A stretch of 64,000 nucleotides of DNA from Prorocentrum cordatum (GCA_963575745.1 CAUYUJ010015273.1:262475-326474); one strand, 5' to 3'; numbered from the stretch's first letter, positions 28,856 to 41,104 are shown. The notes: generated by a model not told the origin, from the letters alone. Program-made: numbers and translations.

Positions 28856-29303
28856 GATCGCCTGCTCAGCGAGCCCGCACCGCGCTCGCTTGCCAGCACC
28901 GTCGTGGCCACTTTTTGTGCGCCAGAGGACCGATAAATGACCCTCGCCCCAACCCTCACTCCTCATCTCTCGCATGCGCGTTCCCAGAGCATCCCTCCGG
29001 ACACCTTCAGAGGCAATCACGGCGCCCTGAAACGACAGAGACGAAAAAGTGTAACACACATTGAAGGAGAAACTTAGGACAGCTTCCGGGCTAATTCTTC
29101 CTGTCGTTAGTGATGGCACCCGCCCTTCTGTACCCTCGCACGCGCACGCCCACCCGCGCGCGCGCGTGCGCGCGCGCGCGCCCCCGTCGTCCTCGTGCCG
29201 GCGTGTCTTGCGATGGTCGTCCAGTTCTCGGCCCTGCGCACACTTCCTTGCGCAGCCCAACGGCCGCCTTCGGCCCACGCCTCACTCCCACCATGCACTA
29301 TAC
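28856..29303. other. Spacer after Rep ORF with a CG-alternating tract
   Basis: No helicase remnant was recognised. A (CG)n and (CA/CG) alternating stretch at about 29138-29185 could form Z-DNA. A Helitron 3' end (hairpin plus CTRR) was not found with confidence. Confidence 0.4.
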
Positions 29304-29342
29304 CAAGACTTTCAAGCGAAGCGCAGCGAGCTTCAAGTCTTG
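29304..29342. repeat. Hairpin beside TA microsatellite
   Basis: CAAGACTTTCAAGC (29304-29317) pairs with GCTTCAAGTCTTG (29330-29342) with one mismatch or gap. TATG/TA repeats follow directly, much as at 23546-23619. Confidence 0.55.
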
Positions 29343-29344
29343 TA

Positions 29345-29505
29345 TATGTATGTATATATATATATATATGTCTGTTTCGGCACAGATCGCCAGGATAACA
29401 GGCCGAACAATATTACAGTATACGATGTACTATGACGTTTCTGCGCAGCCCCATGGAGGAGGGCCCATACACTTTGTAAGCACACAACTATATACACATG
29501 CGTGT

Positions 29506-29542
<37 letters not shown>

Positions 29543-29613
29543 TATGTGTATATGTCTATATGTTTATAAACATATGTATATACACATCTGTATATGTGTG
29601 TGTATATATATAG

Positions 29614-29657
<44 letters not shown>
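29345..29657 (+). repeat. TA and GT microsatellites
   Basis: (TA)n at 29352-29370 and 29508-29535, TATG variants to about 29612, then (GT)n at 29618-29656. Unique sequence at 29371-29507 lies between. Confidence 0.9.
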
Positions 29658-29659
<2 letters not shown>

Positions 29660-29937
29660 AGCTTCCTTTTTTTGGCTCGAGCCGTCACGGCCCGGTCGCC
29701 TCGTTCGCAGGGCTGCTGTGCGAATTGCCTGCTTCGGCTGCACGTCAGCCCAGGCATACCCGCGCCCGCGTTTTGAACATTCACTACGGGAGATGTTTCC
29801 TCGGTTTCGACCTCCAGGGGCCCTCGCCGGGCCCCGGGACCGTCCAAAGCTGTCTGGGATGAATATCCGGCCCTGGGAAGAGTGCCGGGACTTCCAGGGA
29901 CCACGTGTCGAACACGTCAATGCGTCGGATGCCTGGT
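29658..29937. other. Spacer with dispersed-repeat core
   Basis: CTCCAGGGGCCCTCGCCGGG with CCCCGGGACCGTC (about 29812-29844) matches the core of the 111-bp tandem family at 56.6-57.0 kb. No coding is seen. Confidence 0.45.
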
Positions 29938-30093
29938 AGAGTGACCCTTCGCAGGAGCGACCCGTTGTGCGGTCGCGCAGGATCTCCCAGCACTGGCCTG
30001 CGCGCTTGGACGTGACCCCGTCGCGGCCCCCGAAAGCCGCGCACGAAAGGTCGTCCCTGCCCAGGCTCGCTCTTGCGCTCTTGCGTGTAGGCG
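29938..30093. mobile_element. Small TIR element (MITE-like), copy 2
   Basis: A diverged copy of 22883-23043: it shares TAGAGTGACCCTTCGC at the left, AAAGCCGCGCACGAAAGGTC inside, and CCCAGGCTCGCTCTTGC with GCGTGTAGGCGAC at the right. The terminal inverted repeats are degraded. Confidence 0.55.
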
Positions 30094-30129
30094 ACTGCTG
30101 TAAAGTCTCAGGGCTTCCAGTGGGAGCTG

Positions 30130-30247
30130 GGTAAGTGGCTCTTCCTCCCTCTCCTGCTCCGCATTCTCCTTCGTCTCTTCCTCCTCATTCTCCCCCCTCC
30201 CTTCCCCTCACCCCCTCCGCCTTCTGATTTACCTCGCTTGCCACAGT
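30130..30247 (+). promoter_or_regulatory. Pyrimidine tract and AG, probable trans-splice acceptor
   Basis: A long C/T-rich run (about 30138-30222) is followed by TTACCTCGCTTGCCACAG ending at 30246. The ATG of the acyltransferase-like gene lies 25 bases further on. In dinoflagellates nuclear mRNAs receive a 22-nt spliced leader at such sites. Use of this AG is inferred. Confidence 0.5.
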
Positions 30248-30271
30248 CCCTGAGACAGCATACTCGCGGTA

Positions 30272-31480
30272 ATGGAAGCATCAAGTTACATTCCGCTCAC
30301 ATTTTTTGAGCGACATTTCGCGGCGTCGTTGAAGCCCATCTATGCGGTAAGTTTCTACCTCGAATGCGCCGCTCCACCAGTTGACTTTCTTCGGCAGCGT
30401 GTTGCTGATATTGTGCAACTGAATCCATGGCTTGTGTCGAGCATGGTGGATCATCCAGAAGCGGGAATCGCTGATCAATTATGTTTTCCTTCAAACGGTC
30501 CATGGCCTGATTGTTTTCATGTGGTGACGTCGGGTTCTTGCGGTTTGAGCGCTCAGGCGCCATACGGGGAAATAGCGGAATGTGTTGTACATGCATGCGA
30601 AAACACTCGCGGACCTGCGGAGTTGTGCGCAGCTGGGTTTCGAGTGGTTATGGTCTCTGAGCTTGCTGCGGATGGTATTGCTCTTATCATGAAATTAAGC
30701 CACGTGTTCGGTGACGGCGCTACGTTTTATAAATTATTCAACATGATGTCCGTCGATGCAGTGGCAGTCTCGTTGCTCAGAAGCCCAATCGAGGAGTTCA
30801 CATGTTGCGAAAAGGCTGCACTTGGTGCGGATGAGCAGTATTTCATGACAGCCGGAGATGTTTGTACTGGTTTTAGAGTGAACGAGAAAGCGTCAGCGAG
30901 TGTACATGCTTTCGCGATTGACATGGAGGCTGTTGCGTGTGCGAAGTCGTGTGCCCTTGGCGCCCATCCCGAGGTTAACGCACTGTCGTCAAATGATATA
31001 ATCACCGCAGCGTTCTTGCAAGCATCGCAGTGCAGTTGGGCAGTGATGCCTGTAGATCTTCGTCATCGCCTGGAGTGTTTACGGGGTCTTCAGTCTTTTC
31101 TTGCTGGCAACTACGCGAACGAGATTGTTCTTTTACCGACGGATTTCTCTTCACCAGTGGGCATCCGCAGCGTTGTAGAGAGTTTGCGAAGAGGAAAGTC
31201 TACGCCACTCCCGAGCATCGAGATGCAGCAGAGCGGTGACGTTTCGTGTGTCACCAACGTGGGGACTTTTGCAGCAGAGCGCGGCGTGCAGCTTCCAGGG
31301 TGCACGCTTTCACTTCATTTGCCAATGAGGCCGCTTCCGCTAATTTGGCGAGATATTGCATACATCTTTCGTCCACGTCCTCACACTTTGGGGATCATCT
31401 GTGCCGGGCACGGATTGAGCTGCAGCGAGACAAGCTTGCGACAGAGCGCCATCGGGAAGTTTCTCGGGCCACGCCTTTGA
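30272..31480 (+). CDS. HXXXD acyltransferase-like protein (CAT/BAHD/condensation superfamily)
   Basis: An uninterrupted single-exon ORF of 402 residues. The diagnostic motif is LSHVFGDG, with His144 as general base, Asp148 and Gly149: the HXXXDG motif of chloramphenicol-acetyltransferase-like enzymes, which move an acyl group from CoA or a carrier protein to a hydroxyl or amine. The N-terminus (PLTFFERHFA, then LVQLNPWLVS-like spacing before the motif) and the C-terminal GNYANEIVLLP segment fit the two-lobed fold. No DFGWG motif of plant BAHD enzymes is seen. The length is close to BAHD and condensation domains. No signal peptide or membrane segment is evident. Codon use is clearly less GC-biased than in the retroelements around it. 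It stands alone, with no pathway neighbours, so the substrate cannot be inferred. No intron is apparent. Confidence 0.8.
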   Translation: MEASSYIPLTFFERHFAASLKPIYAVSFYLECAAPPVDFLRQRVADIVQLNPWLVSSMVDHPEAGIADQLCFPSNGPWPDCFHVVTSGSCGLSAQAPYGEIAECVVHACENTRGPAELCAAGFRVVMVSELAADGIALIMKLSHVFGDGATFYKLFNMMSVDAVAVSLLRSPIEEFTCCEKAALGADEQYFMTAGDVCTGFRVNEKASASVHAFAIDMEAVACAKSCALGAHPEVNALSSNDIITAAFLQASQCSWAVMPVDLRHRLECLRGLQSFLAGNYANEIVLLPTDFSSPVGIRSVVESLRRGKSTPLPSIEMQQSGDVSCVTNVGTFAAERGVQLPGCTLSLHLPMRPLPLIWRDIAYIFRPRPHTLGIICAGHGLSCSETSLRQSAIGKFLGPRL

Positions 31481-32193
31481 AGTGGCAAGGTCCGTATGGT
31501 CACTCACAATCAGTGAAAAGCGTGGGTGATTGCGGAAGTCTCAGCAGCTGCCCCTGATCTTTGGGATGCTTGGATCGAGTGTTTTAGGTACCGCCTTGAT
31601 TTCGGTCAGACCTGGACACCCGGCGAGGCCAGAAACTCTCGTGTTGCATTGCTGTGCCCCTCCGGACAGCCTTGGCTTCGAGAATCGCGCCCTAACGTAA
31701 CAAAGAAGACATCGGCACCGCGGCGGCGGCGAATCTCCCAGACCATGGACAGGCGCAGTAGTTTCTGCGCCCAGCGAAGACAAGTGCGCAAGCGACCGAA
31801 ACCGACTCCCTGCAAGCATGTTTCCCGCATGCACGTCCTTTTGAAGCACCGCCTTTGAAGGAGGGAAGGGATGGATGCGGATAAGGGGGCGTGGAGGGTG
31901 GTGGTGGAGATCAAACTCGCTCGTAAATCTGAAGCGCAGAGCAGAGCGAGCGGTCATTCGGATCGAAACGTGCGTCAACCGCGTGTCGGTCTACCGCGTG
32001 TCGGCCTCCGCTCTTTCGCCTACCTCTACTTGTCAGCACCAGTGTAAAGAAGCGAACGAGACGTGCAGTTCTCGGGGCTGAGCCTTTCCTTTCCTCTCTG
32101 AAGCAGTTTGCTGATCCCCAGGTGCGGACGACTGTGGCCACCTAGGCGCCGACAGCCACTTGATTGCGGGATGGCAGAGATGGCAGTAGAGGA
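31481..32193. other. 3' flank of the acyltransferase-like gene
   Basis: Unique sequence of about 700 bp. No AATAAA is seen. Short open frames have no recognisable domain. Confidence 0.4.
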
Positions 32194-32540
<347 letters not shown>

Positions 32541-32639
32541 GAGCAAGCCCAAGGGAGGGAGCAAGCCCTTCACCGTTGCGCCGCCGGGCCCCGTCGCGGA
32601 ACCCCCTCACCGTTGCGCCGTAGGGCTCTCTGTAGAGAG

Positions 32640-35600
32640 ATGGGATGGCAATGGATCAGCGGTGGAGGATATCGCGGACGGCGCTCTTTCCGGCTGGCGG
32701 TGCTGGGACGAGTGGTCTTGCCCGCATTGCGGCATGGGCAATTGGATGAGCCGCCAGACTTGTCGTGACTGTGCAGATCATGGCCAGAACGTGCAGGAGC
32801 CGCCGGAGACCGCGGTGTTGGGCGATTCCCGCAAGCAGGCGGCGGCCAAGGTCACGATCCTAAAGGAAGCGCTCGCCGTGCCCTGGGCACGGACCCTCTT
32901 CTTGCCGAGGCCCGCAAGAACATCGAGAGGGCCTGGAGAAGCAGAAGAAGGCCTCGAAGGACAGCAGGAGTGCGGCTACCAAGCTCGAGCAGAAGAAGGG
33001 TTGGATCGAGCGGGAGACGAAGAGGATCGAGGTCGAGACCAAGAAGCTGGAGACGGGTGAAGATCGATGAGGTCGCAGCGTTTCGCCGCATCATCGCCGA
33101 GGGCGAGGAGGAGGAGCCGGAACAGAAGGACATGCAGGTGGACGAGGACGGCATCACCGTGGGCCCAGAGATGTCGGAAGAGAAGTTGCGCGAGTTCGTC
33201 GAGAAGGCGGACACCCTTGCCGTAGACATCGACGCCGAGCGGCAGAAGCTCGAGAAGGCGGCCGCGGCCCTGAGGGAAAATAGTAAAACGTCTTCCGGGA
33301 ATGCGCAAACGTCGCATTGTCAAGGGACTGGGGAACCAGCCCAAACATTGACGGCTATGTCGTGGAATGTGGCGGGGCTGGCGGAAGCGCAGATCGAGCC
33401 ATGGCTGCAGCAGCTCTCGCTCGATCGTTGGGATGTTCTGCTGTTGCAAGAGAGTTTCACGAAGCTGGAGGGTGTCGACACGGGGGTGCATGTGCTCTTC
33501 ACCCCACTGGTACTTTGTGGAGGACTTCGGTGCCCAGCTGTCTTGGTCCACAGGCGGCTGGCCAGGGATGTGCGAACACTGGGAGGGGGAGGTCGTTGGG
33601 TCGCGGTGTAGTTCAAGGGGACGTCGATCTTCATCTCAGCGCACCTCTCTCACAAGCGAGACAAATCCGAGAAGTCCAGCGAGGTCTTGCAAGACATTCA
33701 AGATTTTCTAAATTTGCACCCCAAGCATCAGGTGATCTGTGGGGGGGATTTCAATGCCAAGCTCAAAGGCACCACCGACTATTACCACGTCGGGGAGCAG
33801 ATGCCACAGGGTGTTTTGACAGCGGGGGAGTAGGCCAGGGCGCAGGCGGTGCAGGCGTTCGTGGCCGAGACGGGCATGATCGTGGCGAATACCTGGATGG
33901 AGGCGCAGGAGGAGTCGGAGCTCTTCACACGCCGCAACTGGGACGACTCAGGAGGGGCTCAGATCGATTTCGTTATGGCTTCGAGTACTGTGCGCATGGA
34001 GTCAGTGTGGGTGCAGGAGCAGAGATGGTTCGCTTCGGACCACGCTTCTGTATTTTGCACATGGAAGCAGCAGTAAGGAGCGGATGGCGTCATCAAACCC
34101 CAGCGCCCCCGTTGCATCAAGAACTGGAGGCCGGGTTCCATTTAGGCCGAGGCGGTGGCGGATAACGTGACGCAGTGGCACGACTGGGAGACGACGGCGA
34201 CGGCTCTCGGAAAAATTGCAACGGATCACCAACAGAAGGTCCCGAAGGCGGAGGACCTCGAGTTGATGGCCCTGCTTTGGCTACGCGAGGAGAAGAGCGG
34301 GAGCACGCAGGAGCTAAACAAGATCAGCCGCAGCATCTGGCGCCGGAGGCGGGCGCTCCGGCGAGAGAAGCATCTGGAACGCTTCGAAGCGGGCGCGGAG
34401 GCTGGCAGGGCGCCCAGAGCCTCGCCAGCGAAGCGTTACAACAGGACGAAGACCTCTGGGGCCCGGGACCCAAAGTCCATGTTCGCGGAGTTCTACTCGG
34501 ATTTGTACGGGCTACCCGAGGACGAGCGGCAGCACGTGAAGGAAGGGATGGAACATTGGATGCGTGTGTGGTTAGACCTGCACTGGGACGCGCGCAACCC
34601 ATGGGTCACCCGGGCAAATCTGGACACAGCGTCGTCGAAGCTCAAAGGGGGGAAGAGCAGTCCAGACGGCATCATTGCGGAGGTCCTCAAGGCATTGCCA
34701 GCCGAGTGCAAAGACGAGCTGAGGACAAACCTGCTTCGCAGATGGAGGACACTAGAGTCTCCACGGAATGGACAAGATCGATGACGACATTGGCGCCCAA
34801 GTTGATTGGTGCGACCACCTTGGCCAAGTTCAGACCTATCGCAGGCTTGTGTGCGATGCGCAAGCTGCTCGGCTAGATTTGGATGCCGTCGCTGCCAGTG
34901 CTGACTTTCGTATCGGTGCAGACAGCGTTCATACCTGGCAGACACGCGGATACCGGAGTCTTCATGTTGAACAGAGCGGCGGAGCTGGCCAGAGAATCTC
35001 GGCAGCCTCTGATCACGGCACAACTCGACCTGAAGAAGGCCTTCGACCATGTCGATCATCGTGCCGCTTTCAAGGCCATGGAACTCCAAAGGATAGGGCT
35101 CCCCGAGATCGCGCTGATTGCGGCGATCTAGCACCAAAGTTCCGTGCAGGTCAATCTTGGGCACGTCGCTTCGGACGAGATCGGGGTGGGCGGGGGCCTC
35201 CCGCAAGGCGCGCCGGAGTTTCCGCTGATCTTCATGATGATCATGGAGATGGTGATCCGGAAGCTGAAGCCCCATTGGAAGGCTCAGGGCAAGGGTTTCG
35301 GCATGGACGGCTTCTTCCTGTCCGGCGTCTGCTACGCGGACGACATTGTGCTCGCGGCGACGTCCATGAAGCACATGGAGGAGATGATCGCGGATGTGGT
35401 GGCCGAGCTCAAGGTGATTGGTCTTGGCGTAGGGCCTGAGAAGACGCACTGGACCAGCACCCGGCCCAGAGCCGGCCAGCAGCTGCACGTGATGGGCGAG
35501 ACGGTGGGTTGGGAGGACAGCCTCACCTTTGTGGGCACGGTGATCGACCTCAAGGGTACATCTGGCCCGGCAATCACATACCGGGAAGCTCAGGCAAACA

Positions 35601-36163
35601 AGGTTTTCCCCAAGCGGAGGTCGATTTAACTTGTGGCTGGATTCCGAAACGGCGCCGCATGGGGCTGCTCCCGAAGACGGTCCGGGCAGCGTTTCTCTGG
35701 AGCTCGAGCACCTGGACGCCGACGCAGAGCCATTGGAATCATATCGCAAGCTGGAGCGCAAGGCAAGCGGCCAAGGTGCTGAAACTCCGCAGGGCGCCGT
35801 GGCAGTCGATCGATCAGTGGTGGCGGCTCTTCCACAAGATGGGGCACAGGGCGATTGACAGGTATCGCGTCGATCTCGTGCAGCAGTGCCGCCAGAGAAT
35901 CCACAGCTGGGCGGGTCATGTTGTTAGGCTGCCGCCGGACGAGCCTGCCGCTAGGTCTCTCCGCTGCCGCGGCATGCAGTGATGGAGGTGGCGGCAGGCG
36001 CAGCACGCAGCCACGAAAGACAAATGGCCTGGGCCGCATCCCCAGTGCTTCAAGATCAGGCGCTGGGAAAAGCATATCTCGGAAGTCTACGGCGAAGGCC
36101 TCCTTGAGGACGTCTGCGCGAACGCCGGCTGGCTCGCCAGGGCGTTCGATCTGGCGGGCTAGA
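32640..36163 (+). pseudogene. Decayed LINE (APE-type non-LTR retrotransposon), element 1
   Basis: Domains appear in LINE order but are split by frameshifts and stops. A RanBP2-type zinc finger (WSCPHCGMGNW, then CRDC) lies at about 32715-32780. A charged coiled coil follows at 32930-33260, shifting frame twice. The endonuclease has SWNVAGL (33360), DVLLLQES, GGDFNAKL (33748) and the terminal SDHASVF (34038); it is broken by stops at 33609, 33829 and 34074. The RT has FRPIAGL (34826), AQLDLKKAFDHVDH (35020), GLPQGAPEFPLIF (35194) and YADD (35333-35344), with stops near 34874 and 35129. The C-terminal HSWAGHVVRLPPD and a Trp-rich tail end at a TAG near 36160. The frame changes from the endonuclease frame at about 34765 and again near 35620. 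Zinc fingers of this type before the endonuclease are uncommon in well-known LINEs. (GA)n tracts lie on both sides. Confidence 0.85.
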
Positions 36164-36261
36164 AGAAGCTCGGTGTGACAAACTGACCCAGGGCCGGCGG
36201 CCGGCGGCGAGGTCAGAAGACAGGGGGGTTGGCGCAGCCCCGCTCGGGGCTTTCGGCAGGC

Positions 36262-36293
36262 GTCCGAGGAAGAGAGAGAGAGAGAGAGAGAAG

Positions 36294-36329
<36 letters not shown>

Positions 36330-36330
36330 G
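36262..36330 (+). repeat. GA microsatellite
   Basis: (GA)n with a GAAGGAGGGA interruption. Confidence 0.92.
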
Positions 36331-36424
36331 GAGGAGGGAGAGGGAGAGGGGGGAGGCGGAAGAGGATGAGGTGGAGGAGGACAAGGGTGAGGATCACGAT
36401 CGTTTGGATGAAGATTTTGACGAG

Positions 36425-37125
<701 letters not shown>

Positions 37126-37255
37126 CTGCCGCTCTCAGGTGCAGAAGGCCCACTCTTGTTCTCGTGGAGGCTTTTCGAGCAAGTGCAAGATCCTGGGTGA
37201 TCACGGGGGGCGGGGCCTGGGGCGAGCAGTCTGGACGTAGCGTTTGCCTCACCGC
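37126..37255. other. Spacer between GAT and CTC tracts
   Basis: Short unique sequence; nothing recognised. Confidence 0.3.
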
Positions 37256-37860
37256 CATCCTTCTCCTCCTCCTCCTCCTCCTCCTCCTCCTCCTCCTCCT
37301 CTCTCCTCTCTCCTCTCTCCGCCCCCCTGTCTCTCATTCCTGGTACCTGGAGCTGCGGCTCGGCATCCCGGCGGGCGTGGGCGCCGTGAGGAGGCCAGGC
37401 ACATCCTTATTAGTTTTGCGGATCTGTTCAGTATCTTTGCATCGCAAGCGTTGCACGGGCTTGATGCATTGACTACCGATCCTTGCGCAGCTGCTCTCGC
37501 TCATTCCGCCTCGCACCGCCTTCTCGCAGCCTCTCCCTCGCTCTTCGATGTTGCGTCCTCCTCGTCGCCCCCTCCTCCTCCTCCTCCTCCTCCTCCTTCC
37601 CTCCTCTCCCTCTTCCCTCCTCCTCCTCCTTCCTCTCCCTCCTCTCCATCTTCCTCCAACTCGTCCTCTTTCTCCGCCTTCCTCCCCCTGCCTCCTCCTG
37701 CTCCTCCTCTTCCTCCTCTTCCTCCTCTTCCTCCTCGTCCTCTTCCTCCTTGTTCTCCTCCTCTGCCTCCTTCTCATCCTCTTTCTGCTTCCTCTCCTCT
37801 CCCTCCCTCCTCCTCACTCATCATCACCACCTCTTCCTCCTCCGCCTCCTCCTCCTCCCA
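37256..37860 (+). repeat. CTC microsatellite blocks
   Basis: (CTC)n at 37260-37325 and 37555-37860. The unique stretch between (37330-37550) has no recognisable coding content. Confidence 0.88.
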
Positions 37861-38883
37861 TGGCTGCTCGCTGCGTGCATTCCTCTTCCTCACCGCCGCA
37901 AGCAGGAGTGGGCGACGATCTGCAGTTTCTCTCAGAACACCTGCTCAGTGCAAGCTCGGGACAGATGGGCCGGCGACGCGCGGGCTTGTGTGCCGGAGCC
38001 CGCCGTGTGCCAGGGGTGCTGAGCCGCCACACCAGCGCGAACGACTGCACGTTCTGATCTCCTCGGCACTCCCTTGGCGTCATTCCTGGACATGCGAACA
38101 TATTTCGTGGTCTTCCTCCTCCCTCGTTTCTCCTGCAGTCTTGGTGCTCTCTTTCGCCGTCTCTTCCTTTCCCTCTGTAGCTTCATGCATCGCATGGACC
38201 ATGCGATGATGCAAATTGGCATCTTCCTTCTCTTCTGTAGCTTCATGCACCGGTGGCGCCGCGGCACGCTGCCATCTGCCGAGTTGCATTGTGCCTGTAC
38301 GTGAGGCTTGCGCGCAGGTGCCCCAGGATTTACTAGGAGGCCCCCAGGGCCTCCGGAGCACCCCTCACGAGGCCCAGTGGGCCTCAGGGGCTTCAACATG
38401 GAGCGAAAAGCTGTGGGCATCTTGGGCTGGGAGCACTTCTAGCAACACGCGAATGAAGCTCGTACTCCTCCGCCTCCCAAGCGAGCGGTCTGGGGCCGAA
38501 GAGGCCCTGGAGCTCGGCCCCGTGGCGCTGCTCCTCCTGCTGGTGGGAGCTCGCGGCAGGTCTGCGGAGCCAGGCCGCGTGTGCGCGCCGCGGCGGTGCG
38601 CGCACCCTGTCATGGCCCTGCGGCAAATCACGAGCTCCACCCCTTCGGGATCAATCGACGCTGGGGTGTCGGACCCCCCAGCGGGGCTTTTACTTTGGCC
38701 GCAGGCGTCCTCCCAACTCAGAGCACTGGCCGGCGTTTCAGTTTCAGGGATCTGGCCTGCAGGGGCTGGGTGCACGTGCGGATGCCTGCTTTTGGCATCT
38801 CTTCAATCTGTGCTTCCGCCCCACCGCCTCGGTCGGTTGATTGTCGAGGAAATCCGGTCGTCTTACTGCAGGGCCTCCGTAGG
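37861..38883. other. Unique spacer
   Basis: About 1 kb. GTAGCTTCATGCAYCG occurs twice (about 38179 and 38237) within a roughly 60-bp imperfect tandem. No gene is recognised. Confidence 0.35.
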
Positions 38884-38948
38884 TCCGCATCCGTTCTGGC
38901 TCAGGACTTTTGGCTCAGGCACTCTGCCTCGCGCGGCTCTGGCTCAAT
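38884..38948 (+). promoter_or_regulatory. Tandem spliced-leader-like relics
   Basis: Positions 38884-38905 match 17 of 22 bases of the dinoflagellate spliced leader as I recall it (leader ends TTTTGGCTCAAG; here TTCTGGCTCAGG). Directly after it, 38906-38919 reads ACTTTTGGCTCAGG, like a leader lacking its first bases. A third partial copy (CTCTGGCTCAAT) lies at 38937-38948. A full leader followed by truncated leaders is the published mark of genes made from re-integrated, trans-spliced mRNA. The ORF at 38992 starts 44 bases downstream. Confidence 0.5.
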
Positions 38949-38991
38949 CCGTCTTTGTAGGTGGTAACCAGTGAAGGCTTAGAGTCATGGC

Positions 38992-39405
38992 ATGCTCATG
39001 AAGTTTGACGCCTTTCAGTTTCATGTCTCGGTCGTGATGTTGTTCTTCTTCGTCGTCGGTGAGGCAGCGCATGTTCCTCCAAAGTGCACAAGCGCTTCCA
39101 GGGATACCGATGTGGCATGTGATTCGTCCATTGCACAGGCGGCGTGTTATGCGAATTCCAGCGAGACGTGCAAGTGGTGCAGTGGTGTTTGCCGTGCGAT
39201 AGATGTGACTGTCCAGCGGAGTGTCAATTTTGACGGTTTCACACGAGAGAGCGCCGATCGTGTCTACACGCGTTGGGATGACACCATTGATGTGCAACGT
39301 GGTGATTATTGGTCAGGACATCATGAAGTCGCTGACTTGGCTGACCACAAGCGTCCGAACGTGCCCTTTTTAGGTTGTGTTGCGGCGATGGCAGTGGCAC
39401 TGTGA
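38992..39405 (+). CDS. Small secreted Cys-rich protein, possible retrogene
   Basis: This intronless ORF predicts 137 residues. Residues 1-25 look like a signal peptide: a hydrophobic core VSVVMLFFFVV ends at GEAAH. The mature part has six clustered cysteines at 32, 43, 52, 60, 63 and 67 (with the segment CKWCSGVC), which could form three disulphides, then a polar region and a short hydrophobic C-terminus (CVAAMAVAL). I do not recognise the family. Base use is less GC-rich than the surroundings, as for the acyltransferase-like gene. The spliced-leader-like relics just upstream suggest it came from a processed mRNA. The hydrophobic C-terminus could instead be a frameshifted or truncated end. 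Confidence 0.45.
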   Translation: MLMKFDAFQFHVSVVMLFFFVVGEAAHVPPKCTSASRDTDVACDSSIAQAACYANSSETCKWCSGVCRAIDVTVQRSVNFDGFTRESADRVYTRWDDTIDVQRGDYWSGHHEVADLADHKRPNVPFLGCVAAMAVAL

Positions 39406-40900
39406 CAATGCTGCAATTCTTTTTACTGGTGCAGTTTGATGGCTGCCGCTGCACACTTGCAGCTGCAAGAGCCGAGCAAACACGTAGTGATGCGTGGGAA
39501 GGGGGCCAGAGGCGCACAGCTTTTTGTAGAGGTGTTATCCATGGCAGGGTGCTCGGCATGTGCTGATCCACTGCTCAGGGAGGACAGCGCGTGCCATCAT
39601 ATCGAGGCGACCTGACACGGCCGTTGGATTCCTCGTCAGTCCGCTTTAGGCCGGGTGCCCATCGAGCTTCTTTTTTTACATAGAACAAAAAACTACATAT
39701 ATATAATATACATAAACAACATCAGTTTTCCAGGAGCCTCTGCTGCCCAGGCACGTGGCCCAGAGGGTTGGTGTCAGGGGAGGATACTTGCGCCATGGCA
39801 TTGGGATCCTTCTCTTCTCGACTCCCTCACTCCCCACCTGACTTCCCCTCCCCATTCGTTAGCGCAGTCTCCTCCACGCAAGCATTGGTGCGGGAGGAAT
39901 TGTGTACGGGCGAGGATGTTGGATGGAGGGGGGAGGCAGGGAGACCGAGGCCTGTAGTTTCGAGGAGGCTTCCAGAAGACGTTCGATGCTCAAAATCGCG
40001 TCACTGCCAGACCTCTTGGGCCACCACTCCAATTTGCTTGCCATGTGCTTGTCCTCGCCTGGTCGCAGAGAGGCATACTACAGTACATACAGCTTGTTTG
40101 CCTTCGGCCTCCTCTCCTCCCTCCTCTGCCTTCTTCTTCTCCTCGTCTCACCCTCGTGTCTTTCTTCTTTCTCCTCGCCCCCTCCTCCCGATCGGGCCCC
40201 ACATCTCTTACAGTATTTGTCAGGAAACCGCATGTTTTTCAGAAGCCATGTGCGAGTGGACGCATCGCAACCAGCCCCCCCCGGGCATCCCAACGCGATG
40301 TTGGCATCTGGGGCGCAATCGATCCGACCCGCGGGTTGGACCCGCGATCCCGATGCGACTTGATTCGGTTCGACTCACCAGCATCGGCCGAGGCCTGCCA
40401 GAGCCAGGCGCGGCGATGCGATTCGGGACGATCTGCTACCCAGACATGCGATGTCTGGATTTTTTCACTACGGTCCCGCGTCGGTTTTGACGGTCACGAG
40501 GGTCTCCCGGGACCCCCTTCCGACCCCTCCCCCTGGGATCCTTCCCCCTCCCCGGGTGGGGAAGGGCTAACGGGGCTCCCCTTCGGTTCAATTGCACATT
40601 TGATTGCGACCTGGCTCGATTCACCTCGAATTGACGAGCTTGGCGCGCCAAAGAGGATGATGAGCTTGGCGCGCGGAAGAGAACGCCAAAGGGTGCTCCG
40701 AAGACGACGAACTCAGAACTCCCCCTCACACACGTCGACAGGGTCGGCGGATGTTCCTTCTCCTCTTCGTCTTCTCCTCCTCCTGCCCCGAGTGCGAGAA
40801 GAGGGGTGCCAAGCTGGCGCGCAAAGCTCGACATGGGCAGGGGAGGTTCTGGTTCGGCGAGTTCTGCCATGCCCTGGACGGGGATGGACGGGCAGTTCGA
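39406..40900. other. Unique spacer
   Basis: About 1.5 kb without a recognised gene. A short AT-rich stretch lies at 39668-39725 and CT-rich sequence at 40110-40190. Around 40300-40400 there is a run of repeated CGATCC, CGCGATCC and CGATGCG motifs. Confidence 0.35.
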
Positions 40901-40910
40901 GGAAGCGATG

Positions 40911-41066
40911 GAGGAGGAGGAGGAGGAGGAGGAGGAGGAGGAGGAGGAGGAGAATGAGGAGGAAGAGGATAATGATGATGATGAGGAGGAGGATGGCGAT
41001 GATGATGATTATTATGTTGATGATCCTGATGCTGATGCTGATGCTGCTGATGATGATGATGACGAC

Positions 41067-41104
<38 letters not shown>

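Noticed and set aside
34175-34876. 233-codon ORF as a separate gene
   Set aside because: Only its last 40 codons match RT; the rest is a shadow of the LINE endonuclease-RT linker frame.
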